From the NCBI RefSeq assembly GCF_045679555.1, contig NC_092099.1:12538076-12602075 (forward strand): 64,000 bases of DNA. Direction: 5' to 3'. The stretch comes from Salvelinus alpinus (taxonomy: Eukaryota; Chordata; Actinopteri; Salmoniformes; Salmonidae). The translations under genes were made by a program, and so were the position numbers. Position 1 is the stretch's first letter, and every line of letters starts with the position of its first letter. The notes beneath the pieces are model-generated. The model had not been told where the DNA came from, did not search any database, and saw nothing but the letters and a program-made list of their open reading frames with translations. Of this stretch, positions 11,838 to 26,895 are shown piece after piece.

Positions 11838-13311
11838 ACAATATATACGTACAAAATAAAAAAAATAAAAAAAGTTTGTTAAAACAGATAAAACCTACTA
11901 ATTATATATGTAAAAAAGTATCAGTAGTCACAAGAAAAAGAAAACGATTAAATGTGTGAGTGTGCGAGAGTTAGGCTATATGGAGGATGCCATGATTAAG
12001 AAAAATTATGAATAATTCATTAATAATGATGAGTGAGAAAGTTACAGAGGCTACAACCAAACATGCTAACCTTTGTCCCTCTAATCATTCATGATGGTAG
12101 CATCCACATAAATGTAAACATGTTCAGAAACATCTTCACGTGTGCTAGCAATGCAGAGGTCCTGGGTTCGAGCCGAATCAAAAGAAGGAGCGGTACTCAC
12201 TAAGCAAGCACCGTGATGTCCTTTACTCAAGTAGGCCCTTCTTCGAAATAGCCGTAATCAGCAGAATACGTGCTAATGCCAGGATTTTAGATCATTTGAC
12301 ATAGATTCTGTAAAGTCTCTTAAACAGTCTGCACCATCAAGGCACAGACCATACAACATTGTGGTAGGATATAGTCCAACCAAAACCTTTGAAAATGCTT
12401 GGTATTTGAAAATGAGAGAAGATGAATGAGTAATATCCAACTGTTTTATGTAAATAGGCCTAAGTAAAAAAAAAAATACCTCCTACTTTATCGGGGGCTT
12501 TACTGTTGAATGTAAAGAGCCTCTATTCATGAGTTAACATTACATCTACCCATTCATAGAAAATAAACTTCCATCATAGTACTGTAAATAAAAAGTTTTA
12601 AAAGCAACATAATAATAAAGAAACATGTAAAAGGTATTAACATTTGTGTTCGGTTCATTTTACAAAGGTGGAACAAACTGAGCCTCAGGAAAATACAATT
12701 CATTTTAACACTATAGAGTAAATTAGGTTTATGAAAGAGTAGCCTACAGCCTACACAAGTCATATTGCACATGAACCTGTGAACGTCTATCACGTTGATT
12801 CAAAATAAACCACGTTTAAGACTGATCTTTTGACATTAGCTATTTTTCAAATGATTACACAGTGTGTATATTGCATACTGTTCAGGGTCCAAAATGTGTT
12901 CACAAAAAGATATGTAGCAAACTGTATCATACATGAACGGCAGTCATCATATGACTGCGTCTACTCAAACTATCAGGCTGTAAATTTGAAGTCCAACTAA
13001 CGAACGTTACAGCATAAACAGTACTCGACTTGGACTGAAATAGGTCCCGGTAATCATTTTGGGTGCCGGTAAGGTTTATATTTAGGTGCAGGAGCCGCAC
13101 AATGCTTTTGAGCTAATATTCTATAAAAGGAACCGAAGCTCAAGCAGTAGAACGTTTGAGATGCCAGTACTCCGGTGAGCTCCTGACCGTCAAGAAATGA
13201 GCATAAAACACAGCAAAAGAGCCTACAATTACCGCCTAAAATACCCATAATACATGCAGTGGTCGCACAGTTTAAATAAGAAACCCAGCGAACGTTTGTC
13301 ATATAGCCTAC

Positions 13312-13381
13312 CTGTGCTCAGCTGTGCGACAGATAGAAATATCAACGCCGCTTCAACCGTGGGGAGCCTGGTACGAGTCAT
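13312..13381 (-). CDS. acvr1c: acvr1c exon 1, start codon and signal peptide
   Basis: The minus strand reads ATG at 13381 in a good context (GCC before ATG). It encodes MTRTRLPTVEA followed by a hydrophobic stretch ALIFLSVAQLSTG, a typical short signal peptide. The donor ACAG|GTAGGC follows 13312. The 70-nt coding part ends one base into a codon, and the next exon supplies the other two bases to give ...STG-ALKC, the expected arrangement for ALK7. The MTR start also matches the human ACVR1C N-terminus as I remember it. This start was chosen because it immediately precedes the hydrophobic core and matches the family. Confidence 0.85.
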
Positions 13382-14369
13382 GGCCGGAGGAGCACCATCT
13401 GCTTGGTTCGCGGACGCCTGTCTATACCGTTTTTCTAGAGTAAATCATTACTTTCGTGGTAAATCCGTCATGTGCACACTTCGCATTGCTCCACTAAATA
13501 ACAAGTGAGAGAACTGAATACGCAGTAGGGTGATTTGCTCCGCCTCTGTTGACTGGAATTTAAAGGGATTAACGCTCAAGCCCACCGATAAAGACATACG
13601 AATGAGATAGTTCTGAACGAACGCCCCTTAACTGTCGAATGTCTGAGAAGTTGTCCTCTATAGCCTATGTCAATAGCAACCAGTTAATCGTGGAGCACAT
13701 TTGTCTGTCATAAACACAAATTTGCGCCTACATTCAATAAGTTTACCATTTATAAATTGTCCTGTGCTAGGGTTAAGGATTTCCCCAAAAAATCATAGAG
13801 GTACAATTAAAACATGTTTGTGAGGACTGATGACCCAACCTCTGCATCTGGCACCACAATCAGCTGCATTCTCCTTTTCTCATTTACCTATTTAGGCATT
13901 TCAGAAGACAATATTGCCTTGCCGCAGTAAAGCAATATTGTCACCAGTCAAAACATCTAAGATAAAAGCCTATATAAAAAATAGATCCAAGTCTAAGATA
14001 AGCAATATTTTGTTTTCCCATTTTACTATCTATAAAGTCGTTAATAAATCGTTTCAAGTTTCAACGTTTATTCGTCACGTCAGTGGCGGTTCTAGCGTGT
14101 ATGGCTCCCTGCGCGAACCCCCCCCCAAAAAATGTATCATAACATTTAAAACTATATAAATATAAAAATATATACAAAAATAAGACTCATAAATATCAAA
14201 AAGAAATAAAGAAATAAAATAATATATAAATACAAATAAAAAAGAAAACCTGATTATTACACTATTGCTAACAAAAAACACAATTCCTATCACACAAATA
14301 GAATAACACACTTATAAAGAAGAAAACCTGATTATTACACTATTGCACTTCAAACAAGAAACACAGAAA
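13382..14369. other. acvr1c 5' flank; no clear promoter element
   Basis: This is the region upstream of the acvr1c start. I see no convincing TATA box or CpG-rich core. Near 14086-14120 a C-run and TGGCGGTTCTAGCGTGTATG mark a diverged repeat or the 3' side of the hAT-like pseudogene. Further left it becomes very AT rich (14150-14350), including a duplicated piece GAAAACCTGATTATTACACT at about 14244 and 14322. Confidence 0.4.
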
Positions 14370-15090
14370 CTAAATTGCACAACTGCCATCTAAACCCTGA
14401 CCTTTCTTGCCTTCCCTGATGCAGTCATCAATTACATCATCATAAGAAATCTGCCCAGCAATTGCATGGTTAATACTGATGACAGCAAGGCCACTAAGGC
14501 GTTCCTGTGACATGGTGGACCTCAGGTAGGATTTGATGAGCTTCAACTTTGAAAAGCTCCTCTCTGCTTCAGCTACGGTCAATGGAAGAGTAAAACAAAT
14601 TCTCAGAGCAGTCCACAAACGTGGATACATTTCTGAGAGCTCCCTTTCGTGTATAAATATCAGCAGCTCAAGCAGGGTCATGGTCTTCGATGGCAAGTCA
14701 GGCAAGTTCTTCAGTTCCCGTGCAAGCTCTCTGCCATCCTGAGTGTTCTGAGTGTTCTTTATTGTGCAGTGTCATACTAAGAGCCTCACATTGTTCTGTC
14801 AGCTCCTCATTTGAGATACTTTGGCAGGTTGACAGCACTCCAAACTTCTCTCCCACATTTTCCAATATAGAAAATCTTTCCTGAAGGGCTGAGGTTGCAG
14901 CATCAACGACATTGATAAATGTCACCACCAGCTTCTTCAGTGCATCACTCAAAGACTCATCAAATGATTCGTATGAAAAGTGCCACTTTGTGGACCTCAG
15001 CCTTTTTTGTTGTAGAACGGCCTCTACATTCATACCCTCGCAAATATCCTTGGCTGATGTTTGTGCAGTCATAAAGCCTGTTGCCCTGTA

Positions 15091-16338
15091 CAGTGGGGAG
15101 AACAAGTATTTGATACACTGCCGATTTTGCAGGTTTTCCTACTTACAAAGCATGTAGAGGTCTGTAATTTTTATCATAGGTACACTTCAACAGTGAGAGG
15201 CGGAATCTAAAACAAAAATCCAGAAAATTACATTGTATGATTTTTAAGTAATTCATTTGCATTTTATTGCATGACATAAGTATTTGATCACCTACCAACC
15301 AGTAAGAATTCCGGCTCTCACAGACCTGTTAGGTTTTCTTTAAGAAGCCCTCCTGTTCTCCACTCATTACCTGTATTAACTGCACCTGTTTGAACTCGTT
15401 ACCTGTATAAAAGACACCTGTCCACACACTCAATCAAACAGACTCCAACCTCTCCACAATGGCCAAGACCAGAGAGCTGTGTAAGGACATCAGGGATAAA
15501 ATTGTAGACCTGCACAAGGCTGGGATGGGCTACAGGACAATAGGTAAGCAGCTTGGTGAGAAGGCAACAACTGTTGGCGCAATTATTAGAAAATGGAAGA
15601 AGTTCAAGATGACGGTCAATCACCCTCGGCCTGGGGCTCCATGCAAGATCTCACCTCATGGGGCATCAATGATCATGAGGAAGGTGAGGGATCAGCCCAG
15701 AACTACACGGCAGTACCTGGTCAATGACCTGAAGAGAGCTGGGACCACAGTCTCAAAGAAAACCATTAGTAACACACTACGCCGTCATGGATTAAAATCC
15801 TGCAGCGCACGCAAGGTCCCCCTGCTCAAGCCAGCGCATGTCCAGGCCCGTCTGAAGTTTGCCAATGACCATCTGGATGATCCAGAGGAGGAATGGGAGA
15901 AGGTCATGTGGTCTGATGAGACAAAAATAGAGCTTTTTGGTCTAAACTCCACTCGCCATGTTTGGAGGAAGAAGAAGGATGAGTACAACCCCAAGAACAC
16001 CATCCCAACCGTGAAGCATGGAGGTGTAAACATCATTTTTGGGGGATGCTTTTCTGCAAAGGGGACAGGATGACTGCACCGTATTGAGGGGAGGATGGAT
16101 GGGGCCATGTATCACGAGATCTTGGCCAACAACCTCCTTCCCTCAGTAAGAGCATTGAAGATTTTTTTATAATTTTTTATTTTACCGTTATTTTACCAGG
16201 TAAGTTGACTGAGAACACGTTCTCATTTGCAGCAACGACCTGGGGAATAGTTACAGGGGAGAGGAGGGGGATGAATGAGCCAATTGTAAACTGGGGATTA
16301 TTAGGTGACCGTGATGGTTGAGGGCCAGATTGGGAATT

Positions 16339-16372
<34 letters not shown>

Positions 16373-16952
16373 ACGATAAGTGCCATGGGATCTTTAATGA
16401 CCTCAGAGAGTCAAGATGGGTCGTGGCTGGGTCTTCCAGCATGACAACGACCTGAAAGACACAGCCGGGGCAACTGAGGAGTGGCTCCGTAAGAAGCATC
16501 TCAAGGTCCTGGAGTGGCCTAGCCAGTCTCCAGACCTGAACCCAATAGAAAATCTTTGGAGGGAGCTGAAAGTCCTTATTGCCCAGCGACAGCCCCGAAA
16601 CCTGAAGGATCTGGAGAAGGTCTGTATGGAGGAGTGGGCCAAAATCCCTGCTGCAGTGTGTGCAAACCTGGTCAAGAACTACAGGAAACGTATGATCTCT
16701 GTAATTGCAAACAAAGGTTTCTGTACCAAATATTAAGTTCTGCTTTTCTGATGTATCAAATACTTATGTCATGCAATAAAATGCAAATTAATTACTTACA
16801 AATCATACAATGTGATTTTCTGGATTTCTGTTTTAGATTCTGTCTCTCACAGTTGAAGTGTACCTATGATACAAATTACAGACCTCTACATGCTTTGTAA
16901 GTAGGAAAACCTGCAAAATCGGCAGTGTATCAAATACTTGTTCTCCCCACTG
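15091..16952 (+). mobile_element. Tc1-like transposon inserted in the hAT-like coding exon
   Basis: Near-perfect inverted ends (CAGTGGGGAGAACAAGTATT left, its complement right) are bounded by TA at 15089-15090 and 16953-16954. The plus-strand transposase is still well preserved: frame 15459-16073 starts [20 protein letters not shown], has both helix-turn-helix subdomains, and contains the catalytic start [17 protein letters not shown] stop follows the KGTG of the [11 protein letters not shown] stretch. A second repeat (about 16160-16410) interrupts the gene, and frame 16416-16736 gives the C-terminal third ([15 protein letters not shown], ending FCTKY). So it has two breaks and is inactive, but relatively young compared with the other Tc1 copies. 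Confidence 0.92.
16160..16410. repeat. dispersed repeat nested in the Tc1 transposase
   Basis: Sequence from a T-rich edge through TTTTACCAGGTAAGTTGACT and ATAAGTGCCATGGGATCTTT separates two parts of the Tc1 transposase that are normally continuous (…AGAGCATTGAAGAT | …CAAGATGGGTCGTGG). It resembles an abundant fish interspersed repeat, possibly a LINE 3' fragment; the class is not certain. Confidence 0.6.
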
Positions 16953-18670
16953 TAGTTGCTGAGACCTCTCTCTGTCTTTCTGAGAAGACTGACTGCAACA
17001 TCCACATGCATACTGGGAGACTGCATCAGCTTGCTCACATGTTGGATCTGGCTCAAGATGTCATACCACACCACTGTACAGATGCTGAAGCTGACAAGGA
17101 CTGGGCCTCAATCTTTATCACAGGGTCTTTGGCTTGATCCTTCAACTCAATCAGTGCCTCTCTCACCGGTGCTGCCTGATACCTCAGTGGCTCGACACCC
17201 TTAACGTTACTCTCCCATCTTGTCTCAGTCTTTTTGTTTTTTTCAGGATGGCTCATCGCTGTGTGGAGGCTGAGAACAAGGTGTACAGTTTGTGTAAGAT
17301 GCCAAAGTGGCATCGACAGAACTTTTAGCAGCATCAGCCACAACCAGGTTCAATGTGTGAGCCACACATCGCACAAATATAGCTCTTGGATTCATTTCCA
17401 GAGTCTGGCTTGGACACCTTTGTTTTTGCCTCTCATGTTGGCCCCGTTATCATAAGACTGTCCTCTGCAGTCCTCAAAAGGAATTTTTAGCTCCTCTAAT
17501 CTTATGAGAATCAGGGATGCCAAATGTTGGCACGTGGACTCCTCTGCCTCCAGTAACCCCATAAAAATGTTCCTTTATGTGGGGCTCCTCATTCAGTGAG
17601 ACAATTCTAATCACAACTGACAACTGTTCAGTGTGGCTGACATCTGGGGTGCAATCTAGAATGATAGAGAAAAATTGTCAGCTTGATATCACTCACCATT
17701 ATTGAAATGACCTTGCTGCTCAACAAATCAATGAGTTCATTCTGTATTTGGTGGCCAAGGTAGCTGGTGGTGTGACTCGAGGTCCCTTTTTGGAACACGG
17801 TTATGGTGCTCTTTCATGACTGGATCAAATTGTGCCATCAGGTGAACCTCTGGGGAAATTTCCATTTGATGGAGAGTACAGTGTCTGTGTGTCCCCTTAG
17901 TGCCAGATTTCTAATTGCCAGAGACTGCACAATAGTAATCAGATGTGTCAACACCTCTCTCCATCTTATCCTCTCAGCCTCCATAAGTGCCATCTCATGC
18001 TTATCAATTTTTCCCCTTTTTTGATCCTCATTGCCAGTTCTTTCCATGTTTTCATGCAGTTTTGGTGTTCTGGACTGTTGTCGTGTGAAGTCAGCAAAGA
18101 ACTTGCATGTTTCCAGTCCGTCAGTCCTGAGTTTGCTAAATTAATTTTCTTCTTAGAAACGAGTTTGCAGCAGAAGCACAAGAGGCTGTTTCTTTCAGAA
18201 TACACCAACCAACTTCTAGGGATTTTTTCACCACTCACCAAGGTCTTCCTGAAATACTAGTGGTGGCAACTTCTTCCATCACTCTCATTCCTTGGGAAAA
18301 CAAAGTTAGGTGGTACCTCAGTTGGTCCTCTGCAAACTAGTTGTGTCTGAATTCTGTCAGTCAGAACTGAAGGCCAGTCAGTAGGGTCTGTAGACAGTGG
18401 TTCATCCTCTGTCACGGATTTGGTGGGGATGCTGCTACAGTACAGGCATTTCTAATGGAGAGCACATGGGCATTAGTTTACACAGGTTATTCACAGCATT
18501 TATAGTGGTGGAACATCCCACATACATACCCAGTAATAATAAAATCATCATTGTTACCTACAATATGGAAACTTAAAACTTTGCAAAAGGGAAATTATTT
18601 ATTTTGTTTATGCTATGCAGGGAAGCACACAAACACGTGCGTGTACCCACACACACACATGCACAAACAC

Positions 18671-19239
18671 ACCTGAAGAATCCTGCTGGGGAGAAGTGGA
18701 AGCGAATGGGTCTTCATTCTCATCCTCGGACAACATTTGTGAAGACACCGGTGTGGCTGAGGAGGTGGATGGCTCCTCATCCTGAGGTTCCGAGATCATT
18801 TCTGAAGAGGCCTGTGTGGCTGAGGAGGTGGATGGCTCCTCATCCTGAGGCTCCGAGATCATTTCTGAAGAGGCCTGTGTGGCTGAGGAGGTGGATGACT
18901 CCTCATCCTGAGGCTCCGAGATCATTTCTGAAGAGGCTTGTGTGGCTGAGGAGGTGGATGGCTCCTCATTCTGAGGCTCCGAGATCATTTCTGAAGAGGC
19001 CTGTGTGGCTGAGGTGGATGGCTCCTCATCCTGAGGCTCCGGGATCATTTCTGAAGAGGCCTGTGTGGCTGAGGAGGTAGATGGCTCCTCATCCTGAGGC
19101 TCCGAGATCATTTCTGAAGAGGCTTGTGTGGCTGAGGAGGTGGATGGCTCCTCATCCTGAGGCTCCGGGATCATTTCTGAAGAGGCCTGTGTGGCTGAGG
19201 AGGTGGATGGCTCCTCATCCTGGCCAGTGCCAGAGGGTG
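18671..19239 (-). repeat. 63-bp coding tandem repeat (21-residue unit) in the hAT-like gene
   Basis: About eight 63-bp units lie between roughly 18710 and 19220. Each encodes a 21-residue acidic and Ser/Thr-rich unit of the form SEPQDEEPSTSSATQASSEM plus one residue. One unit has lost a serine codon (PSTSATQ). The last unit diverges (ATPVSSQML then SEDENEDPFAS). A putative acceptor (TTTTGGAG) is at 19240, and a donor (TCTTCAG|GTGTGT) is at about 18671. The plus-strand open frame through this array is only the complement of the repeat. Confidence 0.8.
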
Positions 19240-19488
19240 CTCCAAAATATTTCAGTAGTGCCCCTTAATTTGCATTGAAATACAGTATGTGAGTCTGACA
19301 CCCTAAATACATCTGTTGCACAATTAAATATGCATGTCATTATGCACAATTTATCAAACTTTCAGAATAGGAACCAAATGAACCATACAACCTCGTTGGC
19401 TAATTCTAGGCAAAGGACACACCAAAATACTCAATATATCACAAAAGATACAAAATATCAGCATAATATAGACATCTTTTAACCTTTC

Positions 19489-20670
19489 AGTGATACCCAT
19501 CCCGGATCCGGGAGCATCCTCATCAAAAAAGCTGACTAGCATAGCCTAGCCTAACGCGACAGGGATATCATATAATATAATTTCATGAAATCACAAGTCC
19601 AATACAGCAAATGAAAGATAAACATCTTGTGAATCCAGCCATCATTTCCGATTTTTTAAATGTTTTACAGCGAAAACACAATATGTATTTATATTAGCTA
19701 ACCACAATAGCCAAACACACAACGGCATGTTTTCACCATGTTTCCACCGCATAGGTAGCTTTCACAAAACCCAGAAATAGAGATAAAATTAATCACTAAC
19801 CTTGAACAACTTCATCAGATGACAGTCTTATAACATCATGTTATACAATACATTTATGTTTTGTTCAAAAATGTGCATATTTGAGGTATAAATCGTAGTT
19901 TTACATTGCAGCCACCATCACAAATAGCACCAAAGCAGCCAGAATAATTACAGAGAGCAACGTGAAATAAATAAATACTCATCATAAAACATTTATGAAA
20001 AATACATGGTGTACAGAATGTCCATTTCTTCTGTCGAATTAGCAACTTTGGCTAGCATTGTGGCGCGAACATGCCCATCAACTCTTGGCGCTTGGAACGA
20101 AAAATTCCAAAATTCCCAATAAACGTTGAATAAACTGGTCAAACTCGGTTGAAAATCCTACTTTAAGATGTTCTTCTCATATGTATCCAATAAAATGAGA
20201 GCCGGAGCAATTCGTAGTGTATACCGAATGCTTTTCAGAAGACAATGTGAGGTTCTCCTGCGCGCCGTCGAAAACTGACAAAAGACCGGACCTGCCACTC
20301 CAAAAGCTCTTATTCGGCCTCACATCAAGCTAGACACCCCATTCAACCTTCTACTGCCTGTTGACATCTAGTGGAAGGCGTATGCAGTGCATACAGATCC
20401 ATAAATAAAAGCCAGTTGAATAGGCAGGCCCTGACACAGAGCCTCGTTTTCAGATTTTTCACTTCCTGTATGGAAGTTTGCTGCCAAATGAGTTCTGTTT
20501 TACTCACAGATATAATTCAAACAGTTTTAGAAACTTCAGAGTGTTTTCTATCCAATAGTAATAATAATATGCATATTGTATGATCTAGAACAGAGTACGA
20601 GGCCGTTTAATTTGGGCACGATTTTTTCCAAAGTGAAAACAGCGCCCCCCTATTCACAATAAGTTTTTAA
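19489..20670 (+). mobile_element. TTAA-flanked MITE (piggyBac-like), copy A
   Basis: The element spans 19493-20666 between TTAA at 19489-19492 and 20667-20670. It carries CCCATCCCGGATCCGGGA at the left and a GCGCCCCCC-type right end. It is the same family as 24276-25665, in inverse orientation. It lies in the first intron of the hAT-like pseudogene. There is no transposase frame. Confidence 0.7.
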
Positions 20671-21072
20671 GTTAGCCTACAGCATTGGAAATTCCCTTTA
20701 CTGAGCTCAGGACCTAGTCAATACAATCACAGAAAACCTTTATGTCACCTCAATGAAAGTTAACCAAATCAATGTGCTAGTTAGTTTGTAATCGTTTTGC
20801 TGCAGGCTACACACATTGTCATGATGAAACTGTGTGAAATTATATCCAATGTTATGTAAGCTAGTTGGACAGAAAACGGAATACTTTAGCCCTATGTATA
20901 ATAGCATAGCAAGCAACATAGTCTAACAAACATAAGTGTTATACTAGCCTATTTCATTACTCATAAAGAGATGACATAGCTGCATACCTTTATCTTTTAC
21001 GCGTTTCTCCTCTTCTTCTTTCCTCTTTTTCCTACACTGGGCACCTGATGGCTTAGACCTTTTCTTATCCAT

Positions 21073-21853
21073 GTGTGTTGATTTGGCACTCGAGCATCAA
21101 GACATTACCCATCCCCCAACACTGTCAACCAAGAGTCCAGACTAAACCAATTCACCTTGGTGGTGTGCAGACTGGTTTTATATTATTCTTAACGATTTTG
21201 CAAAAAAACTGGAAAAAAACGCAACAATATGTATGTGAAACTATATATTCACAGTTCTATGAATTAATTGTGGTTTATTTGGTGCATTTCATAGTGTGAC
21301 TGATTTTACTAATCACATTAGTACTGTACAAAGTTAGATGTGCGCTATTTGATAGATTCCCCCGCTCCCCCTTCCTCGTGCTTCCAGTGGGGAGACCGGA
21401 GGTCAACCTATCCCCGCCCCCCTCCCCATCTCTTACTTCTAAGTGGGAAACCATCCCAGGCAATAGCCTGCCTAGCTCACAAACTAGAATCAGGGTGCCC
21501 ACTCCGACAAGGTTAATTGACCCACAGTCTCACACAGTGACATGATATCATTGGCGTGACGTGCAAATGAGCAATAGAAAACCGATCGCGCGAATGTCAC
21601 CATTCCGAATTTTTTTGTGCCCCGTGCCGCCCCACGTGCACAGTATACAACAGGCGTACGTGGGTATACAACAGGTGTAAAACAGTACAGTGATAATTAT
21701 AATTATAATAAAAATAAAAACCACGCAAGAACTATGATGCGAGTTAGAAACATGAGAATTCAAGTATATACAGGTCAGCTCATTCAATGTGCAGGGGTAC
21801 TGGAGTGCCTGAGGTGGGTATAGACATAAAAAAGTAACTGGTAGTAGGATATA
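21073..21853. other. upstream of the hAT-like pseudogene; no gene seen
   Basis: This is AT-rich sequence with a C-rich patch near 21359-21430 and a short direct repeat (ACAACAGGCGTACGTGGGTAT / ACAACAGGTGTAAAAC) near 21648-21680. No promoter or gene can be called. Confidence 0.4.
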
Positions 21854-22857
21854 CAGTACTTTCAGAAAGTATTCATACCTCTTGACTTATTCCATGTTTT
21901 GTTGTGTTGCAATCTGAATTCAAAATTTATTTATTTAATAATTTTCTCACCCATCTACACACAATACTCCATAATGACAAAGTGAAAACATCTTTTTAGA
22001 CCAAAAAAAAAAATCGAATTTATTGAAAATGTAATACAGAAAATAAATGTACATAACTATTCACACCACTTAGTTAGAATGACCTTTGGCAGCAATTACA
22101 GCTGCGAGTCTTTCTGGGTAAGTCTCTAAGAGCATTGCACATCTGGATTCTACAATATTTGCATGTTGTTTTTTAAAAACATTTTAAGCTCTGTCAAGTT
22201 AGTTGTTGATCATGGCTAGACATCTATTTAAGTCTTGCCATAGATTTTTAAGCCGATTTAAGTAACTAGGCCACTCAGGAACATTCAATGTCATCTAGGT
22301 AAGCAACTCCAGTGTATATTTGGCCTTGTGTTATAGGTTATTGTCCTACTGAAAGGTGGATTTGTCTCCCAGTGTCTGGTGGAAAGCAGACTGAACCAGG
22401 TTTTCCTCTAGGATTTTGCCTGTGCTTAGCTCCATTCCGTTTCTTTTTTATGCTGAAAAACTCCCCAGTCCTTGCCGATGACAAGCATACCCATAACATG
22501 ATGCAGCTACCACCATGCTTGAAAATATGAAGTGGTACTCAGTGATGTGTTGTGTTAGATTTGCCCCAAACATAACACTTTGTATTTAGAACATAAAGTT
22601 CATCTTTGCCACATTTTTTTGCAGTTTTACTTTAGTGCCTTATTACAAACAGGATGCATATTTTGGAATATTTGTATTCTGTACAGGCTTCCTTCTTTTT
22701 ACTCTGTCATTTAAGTTAGCATTGTGGATTAACTACAATGTTGTTGATCCATCCTGATTTTTCTCCTATCACAGCCATTAGACTAACTGTTTTCAAGCCA
22801 GTATTGGCCTCTCCGGCAACTGAGTTAGGACGGACACCTGTATCTTTGTAGTGACTG
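21854..22857 (-). mobile_element. degenerate Tc1-like element, second copy
   Basis: The left end CAGTACTTTCAGAAAGTATTC follows TA at 21852-21853. The interior matches the 7600-8882 element (for example CAGCTGCGAGTCTTTCTGGG against CAGCTGTGAGTCTTTCTGGG). The right end is degenerate. There is no intact transposase. Confidence 0.7.
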
Positions 22858-24199
22858 TGTGTATTGATAATAACACATTGAATAATACATCAAATAAATA
22901 ATTATTTTACCAACAGCGTAGGTTTTGTGCCTAAGTGGGTACAAACCTGTGGATGTGCATAGAGTCAGTGAGGATAGTCTGTTGGAGGGAGAGCAGTAGC
23001 TGTTACCCACTGGGCACACCCCCTCATTTCAAATGTGGAAATGTGTGTAATATTTGGTTGAGACGATCAATGAGATTTCAACCTTTATTCACCCACTCAT
23101 AAAGACAGCCAGAAGTTTGTGTTATCACTATGCTTTCAACCATCTAAAAGCACAGCAAATTCCAATGGAAAACATCTAAATGTGTAATCCCTTTGCTTTC
23201 AACCATTTACATAACTAAATTGGTAATACAATGTCAGATACTTTCTATTTATACAACAATTTAACGTGTTAAAGCACAACCAAATGACTTGGATTGCAGT
23301 TGAGATTACATTAAAAGTACACGGTACAAGTGATCAATGCTGTACAAGATTCTGTGCAGATTATTGAAGATCTGAAGATCTCAGACCTGCGACCTTTGCA
23401 TGCTCTTGAACATGCACGCTTTCTATGATTACATAAGACATTTATAGTTACAGTAACCTTAACATGCGGCAATGGATATGTAACTCATTTTAAAGTTGAA
23501 TAATTACGGTTACATTAGTTTGTAACATAGGCTATTTACTCTATTTTAAAAAAGTAATTTTGAATTGTGTTTGGTTGACAAAGAAACCAAATATCAACAT
23601 TTAAAAGGATCTCTCACGCTTGGATAGTTTCATTTGAACCCTTGGCTTAATCGTATTCTTTAACTTGTATTTTTGGTTTAGAATGGAGACATGAATGCAA
23701 CATATTTGTTAACTTGTCGACAAGTTAATAGGTTACTTACTGTTTTACAAAAGTGATATTGAATTGTGTTTGGTGAAACCAAATATTAACATGAAGGAGA
23801 TGCAGCTTTTATGCCACTGACTTAGTCCGGCTTTAATTCCAGTTAGTCTACAAATTAATCATTGATATATTGGATTCACGTCTCCATCTCAACCAAGAAT
23901 CAAAGTTAAAGAGTAGTACTAAATCAAACTTTGTTGAAAGAGCATTTAAGGTTTGATTAGATTTACATAGTTCTAGTCTTTAACTTTAGATAGATTTTTG
24001 ATTGAGATGGAGACATGAATCCAACATATCATTTATTAATTTGTAGACAAGCTGGAATTAAAGCCAGACTAAGTCAGTGGCACAGATGGAACTGTCCAAC
24101 CAGAAGATTACATCTCCTTCAAATGTTGATATTTACAGTAGCTGCATTGACAACCAAACAATTCAAAATCCAGTTTGTCTACAAAATGAATAATTGATA

Positions 24200-26895
<2,696 letters not shown>

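Larger units (their letters stand above)
9561..13311 (-). other. acvr1c: acvr1c intron 1
   Basis: This 3.75-kb intron runs from donor GTAGGC at 13311 to acceptor TTTCAG at 9561. It contains a (CA)n run near 10484-10504, a 47-bp tandem repeat (10604-10744), a dispersed-repeat piece near 11280-11460 (CTTCCTTATGTATTTGGACA), and a palindromic MITE (11644-11837). No other gene is seen. Confidence 0.85.
14370..21072 (-). pseudogene. decayed hAT transposase-like gene (ZMYM1-like family), split by insertions
   Basis: This is a transposase-derived gene of the fish 'zinc finger MYM-type 1-like' hAT group. Pieces in order on the minus strand: a lysine-rich first exon (MDKKRSKPSGAQCRKKRK, 21072-20988, donor AAG|GTATGC), a repeat-rich exon (about 19239-18671), and a TTF-type zinc-finger part near 18400-17966 (SWLVYSERNSLLCFCCKL). 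Next come a middle part near 17343-16955 (KKTETRWESNVKGVEPLRY ... LLRKTERGLSNY), its continuation at 15090 (RATGFMTAQTSAKDICEG), and a C-terminal dimerisation part at 14705-14370 (FTLPLTVAEAERSFSKLK). Breaks: an in-frame TAG near 18262, frameshifts near 17340 and between the exons, and a Tc1 element at 15091-16952 inside the coding exon. A TTAA MITE sits in its first intron. It is not expected to make full-length protein. Confidence 0.8.

Noticed and set aside
13254..13508. Plus-strand 84-residue frame
   Set aside because: It is antisense to acvr1c exon 1, which joins in frame to exon 2.
18604..19080. Plus-strand open frame with repeated RPVWLRRWMAPHPEAPRSF units
   Set aside because: It is the complement of the 63-bp coding repeat of the minus-strand hAT-like gene, which has the family context.
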